A stretch of DNA of 64,000 nt, from the NCBI RefSeq assembly GCF_014204945.1, contig NZ_JACHMN010000001.1, positions 1,240,001-1,304,000 of the forward strand, given 5' to 3'. The translations under genes and the position numbers were made by a program. Of this stretch, positions 28,204 to 36,803 are shown piece by piece (the first letter of the stretch is position 1; every line of letters begins with the position of its first letter). The notes under the pieces were generated by a model. It did not search any database. It had not been told where the DNA came from and saw only the letters and a program-made list of their open reading frames with translations. The stretch is from Allocatelliglobosispora scoriae. GTDB taxonomy: Bacteria; Actinomycetota; Actinomycetes; Mycobacteriales; Micromonosporaceae.

Positions 28204-28908
28204 CTACCGGGCTTTGCCGGCGTCCCGGCCGCGGCTGGTGTGGCGCCACAGCCAGTATCCGGTCACGGCGTACCAGGCGAAGGTTTCGACCGCGAGTATC
28301 CGGTTGATGAGGCCGCCGACGCCGGCCTTCTCCAGGGGCGAGGCGGGGTTGAGCGCGACGAAGGTGACGAGCACCAGGGCGACCGCGATGAGTCCGGTCC
28401 AGGTGGAGTAGCGCGCCAGGACGCGCCATTCGGGTACGCGGCGGAACTGGCGGCCCAGGTAGAAGGCGGCCGCTATCGCGGAGACGATGACGATCAGGAA
28501 CCCGAGGAGGAAGTGGAGTATCTCCGTCGGAGGCTTGGCCGGGAACAGGACGGCTCCCAGCATGCCGATGCCGGTGGTGGCGATCAGGATGGCTCCCCCG
28601 GTCGCGTGGCCGCCGATGAGCTCGGACGCCACGCGCCGGAATCCCGCCGCGAAGGCGATGAGCAGGATGCCGAACAGCAGGAAGTTGGCGTTCTGAATCC
28701 ATGCCGTGCTCCCGACGCCCAAGTCGCTGACCGCGCTGGCCAGGGCCGAGTATCCGGGGCGCAGCCAGCCGGCGACGGTGAAGGTGAGGACGAAGAGGAC
28801 CGGACCCACGATTCCGGCCGCGAGCAACAGCCGCGTGGCGGTGCCGTGGTGCTGGACGGTGTCGGGGCGTGGGCGTTCCCGGCGTTGCGACGTGATCTCG
28901 GGTGTCAT
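28204..28908 (-). CDS. DUF998-family integral membrane protein
   Basis: The 234-residue protein has about six hydrophobic segments starting at LLLAAGIVGPVLFVLTFTV and an FPAKPPTEILHFLLG motif seen in DUF998 proteins. AGGAGTG lies directly upstream of ATG 28908, which excludes the longer open frame. It is the last of three minus-strand genes (29752 membrane protein, 28913 SDR, this) and follows the SDR stop by only 4 nt. Function unknown; probably under the MarR regulator at 30481. Confidence 0.85.
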   Translation of the reverse strand: MTPEITSQRRERPRPDTVQHHGTATRLLLAAGIVGPVLFVLTFTVAGWLRPGYSALASAVSDLGVGSTAWIQNANFLLFGILLIAFAAGFRRVASELIGGHATGGAILIATTGIGMLGAVLFPAKPPTEILHFLLGFLIVIVSAIAAAFYLGRQFRRVPEWRVLARYSTWTGLIAVALVLVTFVALNPASPLEKAGVGGLINRILAVETFAWYAVTGYWLWRHTSRGRDAGKAR

Positions 28909-28912
28909 GGGT

Positions 28913-29755
28913 TCACTCCTTGCGAGGGTGTTCGGGGCCGGTCGGCGACGGTGGTGAGGTGAGGTCGACGGCGGTCTGCCAGGCACGGGCTTGCAGCGCG
29001 GGGTCGAGCAGCCGCTGCGGAAGAGGCTTGGCTTTCCCATCGCTTTCGTAGAACCGGCCGGTGCCGTCGGGGTGCAGGGCGAGTAGTGCGGGGATGCGGG
29101 CGGCCTTCTCCGGTGCGGCGCGGCGCTGGATCATCCGGACCAGCGGCCAGATGTACCGCCAGGCGGGCACGGACTGCGGGGTGAGCGCCTGCACGCCGGG
29201 TGTCCAGGCCATACCCGGGTTGACCGCGTTGACGGTGGCGTCGCCGGTCAGCTGCCGGGCGAGGCTCAGCGTGGCGAGCAGGTTCAGCTGTTTCGCCCGG
29301 GCGTAGGCGCTGATCGCCGTGTAACCGGCCGGTTCGGTGAACGGGTCGCCGGAGTGCATGGTGAAGGCGCTCGACACGACCTGGACCACACGGGCGTCTG
29401 CGGTGAGTGTCGGCAGCAGCGCCCGGGTCAGGACGATCGGTCCGAGGTAGTTGAGGGCGAGGGTGGCCTCGTGGCCCTCCGCGGTGACGGTCCGCTGCGG
29501 GAACGCCGCGCCGCCCACGTTGTTGACCAGGACATCCAAGCGCGGCGCCAGCTCGCGCACCCGTCGGGCGAGGTCGAGGTTGCCCGCGATCGTCGCATGG
29601 TCGGCGGATAGGAAGGTGGCGCCCAGATCCGCCGCGGCAGCCGCGCCCCGCTGCTGGTCGCGGCCGGTGACCAGGACGGTCAGTCCGGCGGAGCGGAGCT
29701 TCGCGGCGATCTGCCGGCCGATACCGGCGGTCCCGCCGGTCACCAGCGCGATCAT
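28913..29755 (-). CDS. Short-chain dehydrogenase (retinol dehydrogenase/WWOX-like)
   Basis: The 280-residue SDR has VTGGTAGIGRQIA (5-17), NNVGGAAF, and a catalytic Tyr/Lys in AISAYARAKQLN (about 150). The long C-terminal region with WRYIWPLVRMIQRRAAPEKAA is typical of the extended retinol dehydrogenase-like group. Substrate unknown. ATGA overlap with the upstream membrane protein gene indicates coupled translation. Confidence 0.88.
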   Translation of the reverse strand: MIALVTGGTAGIGRQIAAKLRSAGLTVLVTGRDQQRGAAAAADLGATFLSADHATIAGNLDLARRVRELAPRLDVLVNNVGGAAFPQRTVTAEGHEATLALNYLGPIVLTRALLPTLTADARVVQVVSSAFTMHSGDPFTEPAGYTAISAYARAKQLNLLATLSLARQLTGDATVNAVNPGMAWTPGVQALTPQSVPAWRYIWPLVRMIQRRAAPEKAARIPALLALHPDGTGRFYESDGKAKPLPQRLLDPALQARAWQTAVDLTSPPSPTGPEHPRKE

Positions 29756-30405
29756 GACGGGTTCGCGGTCGCGGTGCGGCGGCTGGTGGGCAGCAGCAGG
29801 CTGACGGTGACCAGCCAGATGATGCCGCCGAAGCGGGCGATCGGCAGGGTGGGCGCGGCATCGAGGGTCAGCAGGGTCAGTGTCGACAGCTCGGCGATCA
29901 GGGCCAGGACCAGGCCGGCGATCGCGACGGGCCGCGATATGCGCAGCAGCAGCATCGGGACGCCGACCCCGGCCAGCAGGAGCCCGAAGAACGCCACGAA
30001 CCCGGGTCCGCCGGTCACGAAGGCGAGGTCCCGCAGCGCCGAGGCGAGGGGTGCGCTCTCCGACGTCCGGGACGCCGCCCACCCGATCAGGCCGGACAGG
30101 GCTGCGAATCCGCTGGCGAGCACCCCGCCGACCAAGGCGATCGCGGAACCGGGCGCGGTGATGCCCAGCGCTCGCAGCCGCCGGTACGCCGCGGCGCTCC
30201 AGATGGCGAGCGGGACGGCGGCACCGAGGGCGAGAAACGCCGACAGCCGCATCGCGGGACCGTGGTCCTGCAGGTAGGCGAGCACCTCGGCGCCGGGCGC
30301 GTCGGGGCGGGGAACACCTGCGGCGGTGATGATGCCGGCGATGGTCAGGGCGGTGAAGGCCACGGCCGGGATGATCAGCGGCGGGCCGGATTGTGGTCGA
30401 GACAT
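29752..30405 (-). CDS. Integral membrane protein, unknown function
   Basis: The 217-residue protein has about six hydrophobic segments (for example LIIPAVAFTALTIAGIITAAG and LLLAGVGVPMLLLRI). It resembles uncharacterised actinomycete membrane proteins but I cannot name a function. It is the first gene of a three-gene unit, facing the MarR gene across the inverted repeat at 30422. Confidence 0.8.
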   Translation of the reverse strand: MSRPQSGPPLIIPAVAFTALTIAGIITAAGVPRPDAPGAEVLAYLQDHGPAMRLSAFLALGAAVPLAIWSAAAYRRLRALGITAPGSAIALVGGVLASGFAALSGLIGWAASRTSESAPLASALRDLAFVTGGPGFVAFFGLLLAGVGVPMLLLRISRPVAIAGLVLALIAELSTLTLLTLDAAPTLPIARFGGIIWLVTVSLLLPTSRRTATANPS

Positions 30406-30421
30406 GAGAACCCCCTAATTG

Positions 30422-30454
30422 ATGTACGCGTGGCTACGATATACAGGCGTACAT
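30422..30454. promoter_or_regulatory. Inverted repeat ATGTACGC / GCGTACAT, candidate MarR operator
   Basis: Perfect 8-nt arms at 30422-30429 and 30447-30454, separated by 17 nt, in the 75-nt divergent gap between the membrane protein gene and the MarR gene. The region is AT-rich, as promoters are. Confidence 0.6.
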
Positions 30455-30480
30455 TATTTCTCAAGTGGTATGATCCGCTG

Positions 30481-30969
30481 GTGCCAGAAGCAGGTGACGG
30501 ACCGGGCAGGTCCTGGGGCGGGGTGGCTTTCCTGCTCGCGCAATTGGGGGCGCACGCCGCCGAGCTGTTCGCCGCGCGCATCGCCGACCTGGACCTGACG
30601 CCCGCGCAGGCCGGTCTCCTTCGCATGATCTCGGTCATGCCAGGGCTCAGCCAGCAGGCATACGCCAAACGGCTGGGCACGCCGCCCAGCCGTTTCGTCA
30701 TCCTCGTCGACGCCATGCAGGACCGCGGCTTGATCGAACGCCGCACCGGTCAGCCCGACCGCCGTTCCTACGCCCTGCATCTGACCGACGCCGGCCAGCA
30801 CCTGCTGCGGCAGCTGGGTGCCGTCGGCAAGGCCCACGACGACGGCCTGTGTGCGGCGCTCACCCCGGACGAGCGCGTCACCCTGCGGGAGCTGCTCGCG
30901 CGCGTGGCCCAGCAGCAGAACCTCACCGCCGGTGTCCACCCCGGATACCGGCGCCCCTCAGGCACGTAA
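30481..30969 (+). CDS. MarR-family transcriptional regulator
   Basis: The 162-residue protein has a winged helix: GLSQQAYAKRLGTPPSRFVI (recognition helix region), then the wing RRTGQPDRRSYALHLTDAG. MarR proteins are dimeric repressors, often of the divergent gene and released by small aromatic ligands. GTG 30481 is chosen because the fold starts soon after it; the frame extends to 30262 but that would cover the operator and the neighbour's start. Likely represses itself and the 30405-28204 unit. Confidence 0.9.
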   Translation: MPEAGDGPGRSWGGVAFLLAQLGAHAAELFAARIADLDLTPAQAGLLRMISVMPGLSQQAYAKRLGTPPSRFVILVDAMQDRGLIERRTGQPDRRSYALHLTDAGQHLLRQLGAVGKAHDDGLCAALTPDERVTLRELLARVAQQQNLTAGVHPGYRRPSGT

Positions 30970-31104
30970 CCGACCGGCGCCGCGCCCGGGTTGGCGGATA
31001 CGCATGCCGGAGGCGCGCCTACGCTCCGGCCGCGCCCGCCACGAGCGTCCGTCCGCTGTTCGTGTGCCCACTGCGGGATCGCCGCCCCGGACGATGCGGA
31101 GCGC

Positions 31105-32169
31105 TCACGGTCGGCGGTCCGCGATAGCGCTGTCGAGGAGAGCGTCGTCGTGCCGGCGGGGGAAGCGCAGCAGCACGCTGGTGCCGCGGCCGGGTTCGGA
31201 CCGCAGGTGGACGGCGCCGCCCCAGGCCCCGACGATCGTGCGGACCGTGGGCAGCCCCAGCCCGGTGCCCGAGGCCGCGCCCCGCTCCACTGCCTGCCCG
31301 GTGGCGAGGGCCGAGGCGTTGGCGGCCGACATGCCGCAGCCCGTGTCGACGACCTCGATCGTCCATTCGTCGGGGGCGATGGCACCGATGAGCTCGATGG
31401 CGTCGCCGGTCCCGGTGAACTTGACGGCGTTGTCGATGAGGCAGTCGAGCGCCGTCTCCAGGCGCTCGCGGCTGACATGGATCTGTCCGGCCGATGCCCG
31501 TACCGTCCATTCCCGCTTCGCCGCCGGCTGCCACCGGCGGACGATGCGCTCCAGCTCCGGACGCATCTCGAGGGTCTGCGGGGTGGATTCCCCGTCGATC
31601 TGGATGAAGGTGACGAGACGGTCGGCGATGGTGTTGAGCTTGTCGAGCTCGTCGAGCACGATGTCCGCGTCGCGCAGGCCGTCGGGCTCGGTGAGCCGGA
31701 CCCGGACGAGTTCGGTGTAGCCCCGGGCGATCGTGATCGGTGTACGGAGCTCGTGGGAGACCTGCTGGACCAGGAGGTGGCGGATCTCGGCACGCCGCCG
31801 GTCACGCTCGGCGATCCGGGCGAGTTCCGCGGTGGCGAGGTGCCGTCGGCGGAGGTAGAGCGCGATGACGGCGGTGACCGCGACGCTGAGCGGCACCTCG
31901 GCGGTTCCCGGCCAGTCGATGGCGCCCTGCACCGCGTGCGCGATCAGGATCGTCCCGGTGACGGCCGCCGTCGCCGCCACGGTGACCATCATCTCCAGGG
32001 GCCGCCAGGCGGTGAACCCGTAGACGAGGTAGAGCCCCATCCAGATCAGGTGGAACGGGATGGCCTCACGGCCGGGCAGCAGATACATCGCGGTGGCGCA
32101 GGCGCCGGCCCCGAGCAGCCAGGCGAGCCGGATCAGCCGGCTAGTGCGGGTCGAAGCGGTATCCCACAC
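31105..32169 (-). CDS. Sensor histidine kinase
   Basis: The 354-residue protein has four or so N-terminal membrane segments (about 11-110), no extracytoplasmic sensor domain of note, a HisKA helix with the phosphoacceptor in VSHELRTP (about 137-144), and an ATPase domain with N box DNAVKF, G1 DTGCGM and G2 GTGLGLPTV. The short loops suggest it senses the membrane or a partner protein. GTG 32169 lies inside the response regulator gene (29-nt overlap). Signal unknown. Confidence 0.92.
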   Translation of the reverse strand: MWDTASTRTSRLIRLAWLLGAGACATAMYLLPGREAIPFHLIWMGLYLVYGFTAWRPLEMMVTVAATAAVTGTILIAHAVQGAIDWPGTAEVPLSVAVTAVIALYLRRRHLATAELARIAERDRRRAEIRHLLVQQVSHELRTPITIARGYTELVRVRLTEPDGLRDADIVLDELDKLNTIADRLVTFIQIDGESTPQTLEMRPELERIVRRWQPAAKREWTVRASAGQIHVSRERLETALDCLIDNAVKFTGTGDAIELIGAIAPDEWTIEVVDTGCGMSAANASALATGQAVERGAASGTGLGLPTVRTIVGAWGGAVHLRSEPGRGTSVLLRFPRRHDDALLDSAIADRRP

Positions 32170-33004
32170 TGCGCACCGTCGCTATCCGGTCGGGGTGGTC
32201 GAGCTTCGCGCGGAGCCGTTTGATGTTGACATCCACGATGTTGCTGCCGGGATCGAACTCGGAGTTCCAGACGTAGCGGAGCAGTTCGGACCGGCTGCAG
32301 ACCTCGCCGGCCCGGCGCATCAGGTAGCCCAGCAGGACCAGCTCCCGTGGCGACAGCGAGATGAGGTCCCCGCTGACGCGGGCACGGTGCTGACGCAGAT
32401 CGAGCTGGACGGGTCCCACCGTCAGGACATCCGGGGCCGGTCCCGGAGGTGCCGCCCGGAGCCGGGCCCGGACGCGGGCGACGAGTTCGGTCAGCGCGAA
32501 CGGCTTGGCGACGAAATCCGCGGCGCCGCTCTCCAGGCAGGCGACGCGGGTGGCTGCGCCGGTGACCGCAGACAGGACGAGAACCCGCTGGTCGGGCCGG
32601 TGTCGCATGAGGTGGTTGAGAACGCTCGTGCCGGGCATTCCAGGCAGCATGAGATCGAGGATCACCAGGTCGAAGGCACCGTCCAGAGCCATCCGCAGGC
32701 CGTCTGGTCCGGTCTGCGCCCGGTCCACGGCATAGCCTTCGGCGGCGAGGGTACGGGAGACCATGTCCGCGATCCGGTCGTCGTCCTCGATGAGGAGGAC
32801 ACAACCGGGGGTGTCCGGCGCGCGAGCGGTGACGGCAGCGGTACCGCCGGGTTGCCCGAAGACGCCGCCGTCCGCCGGCGGTCGAGGGGGCAGCGGGCGT
32901 TCGTCCTGCGGCACCCGACGCGTGAAGTGCATCTCCAGGGGAACCGAACTCTGCGGCGGATGACGAAGGACCGGCAACTCGACCACATCGACAGTCCGCT
33001 GCAT
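32141..33004 (-). CDS. OmpR-family response regulator with N-terminal extension
   Basis: The 287-residue regulator has a receiver domain (about 60-175; acidic pocket IEDDDRI, phospho-Asp in LVILDLMLP near 118, Lys in FVAKPF) and an OmpR-type winged helix (about 195-285; SRSELLRYVWNSEFDPGSN, SVGYRF). ATG 33004 is supported by GGAGGGA about 7 nt upstream. This gives an unusual tail of about 55 residues before the receiver, rich in Pro and Arg; ATG 32933 is an alternative. It overlaps the kinase gene and should form a two-component pair with it. Confidence 0.9.
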   Translation of the reverse strand: MQRTVDVVELPVLRHPPQSSVPLEMHFTRRVPQDERPLPPRPPADGGVFGQPGGTAAVTARAPDTPGCVLLIEDDDRIADMVSRTLAAEGYAVDRAQTGPDGLRMALDGAFDLVILDLMLPGMPGTSVLNHLMRHRPDQRVLVLSAVTGAATRVACLESGAADFVAKPFALTELVARVRARLRAAPPGPAPDVLTVGPVQLDLRQHRARVSGDLISLSPRELVLLGYLMRRAGEVCSRSELLRYVWNSEFDPGSNIVDVNIKRLRAKLDHPDRIATVRSVGYRFDPH

Positions 33005-33233
33005 ACGGTTCCCTCCGCTCGGCAGAGCGCTTGAGCCGGAATTTCGGCGGAGCCAATGGGATCGCCATTGACTCCGCCGCAGGCGCAACCGTACTCGCGT
33101 CGGGGAGGACGTTTTCATATGGGTGCGCCACGGCAATGCCGATGCGAGGACCTCGGCACAGCCGCTGTATATCGGGTGGCACGCGACAAGAGTCGACATA
33201 TCCAGTTCGGTCAATTTTAAATTCGTTGCCAGA

Positions 33234-33530
33234 TTAGAGCGCCACGTCACACCCCGCAAGATCAATGACAATACTGTCATGCTCTCGCACGATGCCTGCG
33301 CGCGTTCCACGTAGTCCGTGCCCGTTGCCGTCATCGGCGATGCCGCCGTCGATCGCGTCGAAGCCGGAGATCGCCCGGCCGCCGAAGTCGCTGTGGCCGC
33401 AGCGCACACCCGTGTCGGCCGCGATCCGCCGGGCGGCCTGCGCCGGCAGTGCGACCTCGAAACCGCGCAGCGCGTCCCGATGGGCGGCGCCCGCCCGGCC
33501 GCCCATAGGGCATTCACAGCCCCGGTGCAA
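33234..33530 (-). pseudogene. Fragment of an S8 (subtilisin-family) protease gene
   Basis: The minus-strand translation contains DTGVRCGHSDFGGRAISGFD and then AIDGGIADDGNGHG, which matches the segment of secreted S8 proteases running from the catalytic Asp (DTG) to the catalytic His (NGHGTHVAG). After GHG the frame is disrupted and the His-side motif is lost. No signal peptide, propeptide or Ser region is found nearby. It is therefore a short relic of a deleted protease gene. Confidence 0.65.
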
Positions 33531-33612
33531 TGGCGCCGCTCAGGGCGGCTCGCAGCTGGCCGGACGGCATTCGGAACGGAGTGGGAATGCCGTGTCACAG
33601 CAGGGTGGAGCC

Positions 33613-33643
33613 GCCGGCTGGGCGATCACGCCGCCCAGCCGGC
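33613..33643. terminator. 12-bp hairpin
   Basis: Perfectly paired arms 33613-33624 and 33632-33643 with a 7-nt loop. It lies upstream, on the minus strand, of the protease fragment, in a gene-poor stretch, and may be a terminator left from lost genes. Confidence 0.45.
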
Positions 33644-33919
33644 CTTGCGTCGAAAGACACAAGCAAAGCCGCACCGCGACTCCGCGTCACAGAACGCAGT
33701 GGAGGTACGTCTATGTGATTCGGAGCGTATGGAAACCCCGTGCCCCATGACAACCACCATGACGGAACTGTCACGATCCTCAAGGGTCGCCCGCCATACC
33801 GAATGCGGCCGGCCCGAACCGAGTCGTCGGATCGACCGGTCATCGCGGCCGTCGGACCGGCGGCGGGATACCCTACCTGCGGTATCTCGAACCGCGTGAC
33901 CGGAGGAGTCGATGCTGGG

Positions 33920-34873
33920 ATGACGGCAGGACGACCGATGCCCGCACAGGACGACGTGCTCGGGTATTTCAACACCCTGTCGAACTGGGGGCGGTGGGGC
34001 GACGACGACCAGCTCGGAACCCTGAACCACATCACCGACGACGTCCGGCTGGCAGCGGCGCGGGCGGTCCGCCACGGCCGCAGCGTGTCCTGTGCGTGGG
34101 AGGTCGGCTCCCCGCAGGACATGGAGCGGTCGACGACGACGTGCCCGTGCGCCGCCGAGATGCCGGGTGCCGAGCACATGCCGGCGCACTTCCACGCCGA
34201 CCGGCGCTGGGGCTTCTCCTCCGAGCAGCTCGGCATCGCGTTCCACGGCAACACCCTCACCCACATCGACTCGCCGTGCCACATCTTCTGGGACGGCACG
34301 ATGTACAACGGGCGCTCGCACGACCTGGTCGACCCCGAGACCGGATCGGCGTGGGCGGCCGTCACCGCGGCGGCGAACGGCATCGTCACCCGCGGCGTCC
34401 TGCTCGACGTCGCCGCGGTCCGCGACGTGCCGTGGCTGGAGCCCGGGCAGGGCGTGTTCCCCGACGATCTCGAGGAGGCCGAGCGCCGCCAGGGTGTCCG
34501 GGTGCGGCCCGGCGACGCGGTGCTCCTGCGGACCGGCTTCGGCCGCGCCCGGCACGAGACCGGTGCGGCCAACGGTTTCACACAGGCCGGCTGGCACGCG
34601 TCCTGCCTGCCGTGGCTGCATGACCGCGGTGTCGCGCTGATCGGCGCCGACACCCCCCAGGACGTGCAGCCGTCGGGGTACCCCGACGTGCTGATGCCGG
34701 TCCACGCCGTGAGCCTCGTCGCGATGGGCCTGTGGATGCTCGACAACTGCGACCTGGAGGCGTGCGCGACCACGGCTGCCGAGCTCGGCCAATGGGACTT
34801 CCACCTCGCCGTCGCGCCCGTCCGCTTCGCCGGCACCTCCGGCAGCCCGGTCAACCCGATCGCCACGTTCTGA
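33920..34873 (+). CDS. Cyclase-family hydrolase (kynurenine formamidase-like)
   Basis: The 317-residue protein belongs to the putative cyclase/arylformamidase superfamily. The metal-binding motif is FHGNTLTHIDSPCHIFWDG (about 107-125), with further conserved GDAVLLRTGFGR and a late His in PVHAVSLVAMG. Members hydrolyse amide or lactone bonds, such as N-formylkynurenine or isatin, using zinc or manganese. ATG 33920 is preceded by GGAGGAG at 33902-33908; the frame stays open 180 nt further upstream with no coding character. It stands alone, with a terminator hairpin at 34911. Substrate unknown. Confidence 0.87.
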   Translation: MTAGRPMPAQDDVLGYFNTLSNWGRWGDDDQLGTLNHITDDVRLAAARAVRHGRSVSCAWEVGSPQDMERSTTTCPCAAEMPGAEHMPAHFHADRRWGFSSEQLGIAFHGNTLTHIDSPCHIFWDGTMYNGRSHDLVDPETGSAWAAVTAAANGIVTRGVLLDVAAVRDVPWLEPGQGVFPDDLEEAERRQGVRVRPGDAVLLRTGFGRARHETGAANGFTQAGWHASCLPWLHDRGVALIGADTPQDVQPSGYPDVLMPVHAVSLVAMGLWMLDNCDLEACATTAAELGQWDFHLAVAPVRFAGTSGSPVNPIATF

Positions 34874-34910
34874 CCCGCGGTCGAGATCCCGCACCGGTAG
34901 CGGCGCGAGC

Positions 34911-34944
34911 CGGCGCCGCCCGCCCGATGGGACAGGCGGCGCCG
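34911..34944. terminator. Bidirectional terminator hairpin
   Basis: A 10-bp GC-rich stem (34911-34920 with 34935-34944) lies between the convergent cyclase and dynamin-like genes. Confidence 0.65.
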
Positions 34945-34958
34945 CTGCGCTGACCTGG

Positions 34959-36803
34959 TCAGCCGTCGATCGCGGCGGCCGCCAGGTCGCGGAGCACGGC
35001 GTCCAGCTGGTCCCGCGCGGCGGCGAGCGCCCGGCCCTGCTGCGCGGCGAGCGCCACGGCGTCGTCGCCCGGAGCGCTGGAGCGAATCGCGGTACGCAGC
35101 TCGGCGACCTGGCCGCGCCAGCCCGCACTGCTCTGGTCGCCAGCGAGGATCTGCTCGGCCAGCCGGGTTGCCGCCCCGTCGGCCTGCACCTGCAGGTGCG
35201 CCCGTCGTTCCCGTTGGTGCAGCGATGCCTTCTCCTGCTGCTGCATCCTGAGCAGCTCCAGCAGCACCGGTGCGGCGTCGGCCGCGATGCGCAGCGTGTT
35301 GGTGGTGTTCTTCAGCCGCTCCGCGTGGCCCGGGCTGCTGATGCCGCCGGGCTTGCGCAGATAGCTGATCAGGTCGCTGACCCCGTCGTGCCGCTGCAGG
35401 TTCGTCAGCTCCTGGGCGTAGGACGGGTCCGTCAGCACACCTTCGATGTTGAGCAGGGTGAGCGTTCTGGCGTACACGTCGGGATGCACGCGGTCGACCA
35501 GGCTCTGGTACTGGCTGAGGTGCTCCGGCACATCGGCCGCCTTGATACCGAGCCGCAGCTCCTGCATCTTGTCGGCCAGCAGCAGGCCCTTGGCGACGAA
35601 GTCGGTGAGCATCACCTCAGGGGAGCTGGAGTCCGCCGCGGTGGCGTGCCTGACGAGCTGCTCGATGTGGGCCGAGGTGTCACCGGCGCCGATCGCCGGC
35701 GGGTGCAGCTCGATCTGGGCGCGCCTGGCCAGGGCCACCAGTTTGCTGGTGGACTCCGCGTGCCATGCCCCGACGGTGGCGTTGAGCTGCTCGCTGATCT
35801 GCTCGGCCAGCTGCTCCGCGGAGTCCGTCTTGCCCTGCATGATCACGCTGTGCATCTCGTCGCGGATGTCGTCGCGCAGCCGGCTGGCGGCGGAGGCGTC
35901 GACCGCCGCGAGCTCCTCCTCCAGCACCAGCACCCGCGACCGGTCCGCGTCGACCCGCCGCACCGCGGCTTCGGCCTCCGACAGCGCCGCGGTGGCCTGC
36001 TCCAGCGCGGTGGCCCCGGCCCTGGCCCAGTGCCGCACCTGCGCTGCCGAGCGCAACCGCTGCACCTGGTCCGCGGAGCCGCCGAGCAGGTCGCGCAGCT
36101 GTGCCACACCGTCCCACTCGGCGCCCTCGGCGAAGGCCGCCGGGTTCGGCCGGGGGTTGCGCGCGTACTGGCCGCCGAGGTCCGCCACGACCGCGATGAT
36201 CGGCGGGAGCTCGCCGTGGAGGTGGCGTTCCAGCGCGGTCACCACCGAAGCCCGTTTACGGTCGACGATGGCCCGGAAGCCGTCGAGGTCGTCGATCGGG
36301 TCGACGCCCGCCATGTCGGCCTTGCTGATGACCACGATGAGGGCGCCGGGAGGGAAGAACCGGCCGCCGTGCGGGGAGATCGCGGTCCCGTTGACGAGTG
36401 CGGCCAGCCGGTCCACGTCGCTGCCGAGCAGCTGCGGTGTCACCGCCACCACGAGCAGGTCGGTGGCTGCGACCGAGGACAGCGCCATGAGGTCGTGCTT
36501 GCGCTCGTCGCTGCCGAGACCAGGAGTGTCCACATAGGTGAATCTGGTCGAGCGGGCTTCGCGGATCTGGTAGGTCTCGCGGGAGGCGCTGATCGTCAGC
36601 CAGTCGGGGATCGCCGTGCCGTCCTCCACCAGCAGCCGCTTGATCAGGCTCGACTTGCCGGCGCTCCACGGGCCCACGAAGACGACCCGCAGCGCGTCGG
36701 AGTCGGCGAGCCGGCGCCATGCGGTGTCGGCGTCCGCGACGGCCTGTGGTCCGGCGGCGGCCTCGATCGCCTCGCGCAAGCGGTGCACCTGTTGCGTACT
36801 CAT
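34959..36803 (-). CDS. Dynamin-like GTPase (single GTPase domain)
   Basis: The 614-residue protein has a dynamin-type GTPase domain: G1 GPWSAGKSSL (about 44-53), G3 DTPGLGSDE (about 92-100) and G4 ISKAD (about 160). A long helical, partly coiled-coil region follows (about 265-600; AATALEQATAALSEAEAAVR, LRMQQQEKASLHQRERRA). No clear membrane segment is seen. Bacterial dynamin-like proteins often come as adjacent pairs that remodel membranes in division or stress. Its ATG overlaps the stop of the larger GTPase gene, so the two are made together and probably form a hetero-oligomer. Confidence 0.87.
   Translation of the reverse strand: MSTQQVHRLREAIEAAAGPQAVADADTAWRRLADSDALRVVFVGPWSAGKSSLIKRLLVEDGTAIPDWLTISASRETYQIREARSTRFTYVDTPGLGSDERKHDLMALSSVAATDLLVVAVTPQLLGSDVDRLAALVNGTAISPHGGRFFPPGALIVVISKADMAGVDPIDDLDGFRAIVDRKRASVVTALERHLHGELPPIIAVVADLGGQYARNPRPNPAAFAEGAEWDGVAQLRDLLGGSADQVQRLRSAAQVRHWARAGATALEQATAALSEAEAAVRRVDADRSRVLVLEEELAAVDASAASRLRDDIRDEMHSVIMQGKTDSAEQLAEQISEQLNATVGAWHAESTSKLVALARRAQIELHPPAIGAGDTSAHIEQLVRHATAADSSSPEVMLTDFVAKGLLLADKMQELRLGIKAADVPEHLSQYQSLVDRVHPDVYARTLTLLNIEGVLTDPSYAQELTNLQRHDGVSDLISYLRKPGGISSPGHAERLKNTTNTLRIAADAAPVLLELLRMQQQEKASLHQRERRAHLQVQADGAATRLAEQILAGDQSSAGWRGQVAELRTAIRSSAPGDDAVALAAQQGRALAAARDQLDAVLRDLAAAAIDG

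Larger units (their letters stand above)
33005..33919. other. Largely non-coding region with a protease remnant
   Basis: These 915 bases hold no intact gene that I trust. They contain the subtilase fragment at 33234-33530, an AT-richer stretch around 33200-33260 and a 12-bp hairpin at 33613-33643. Several open frames here are artefacts of high GC. Confidence 0.6.

Noticed and set aside
33740-33919. Sixty-codon N-terminal extension of the cyclase-family gene
   Set aside because: The better ribosome-binding site and family length point to ATG 33920.
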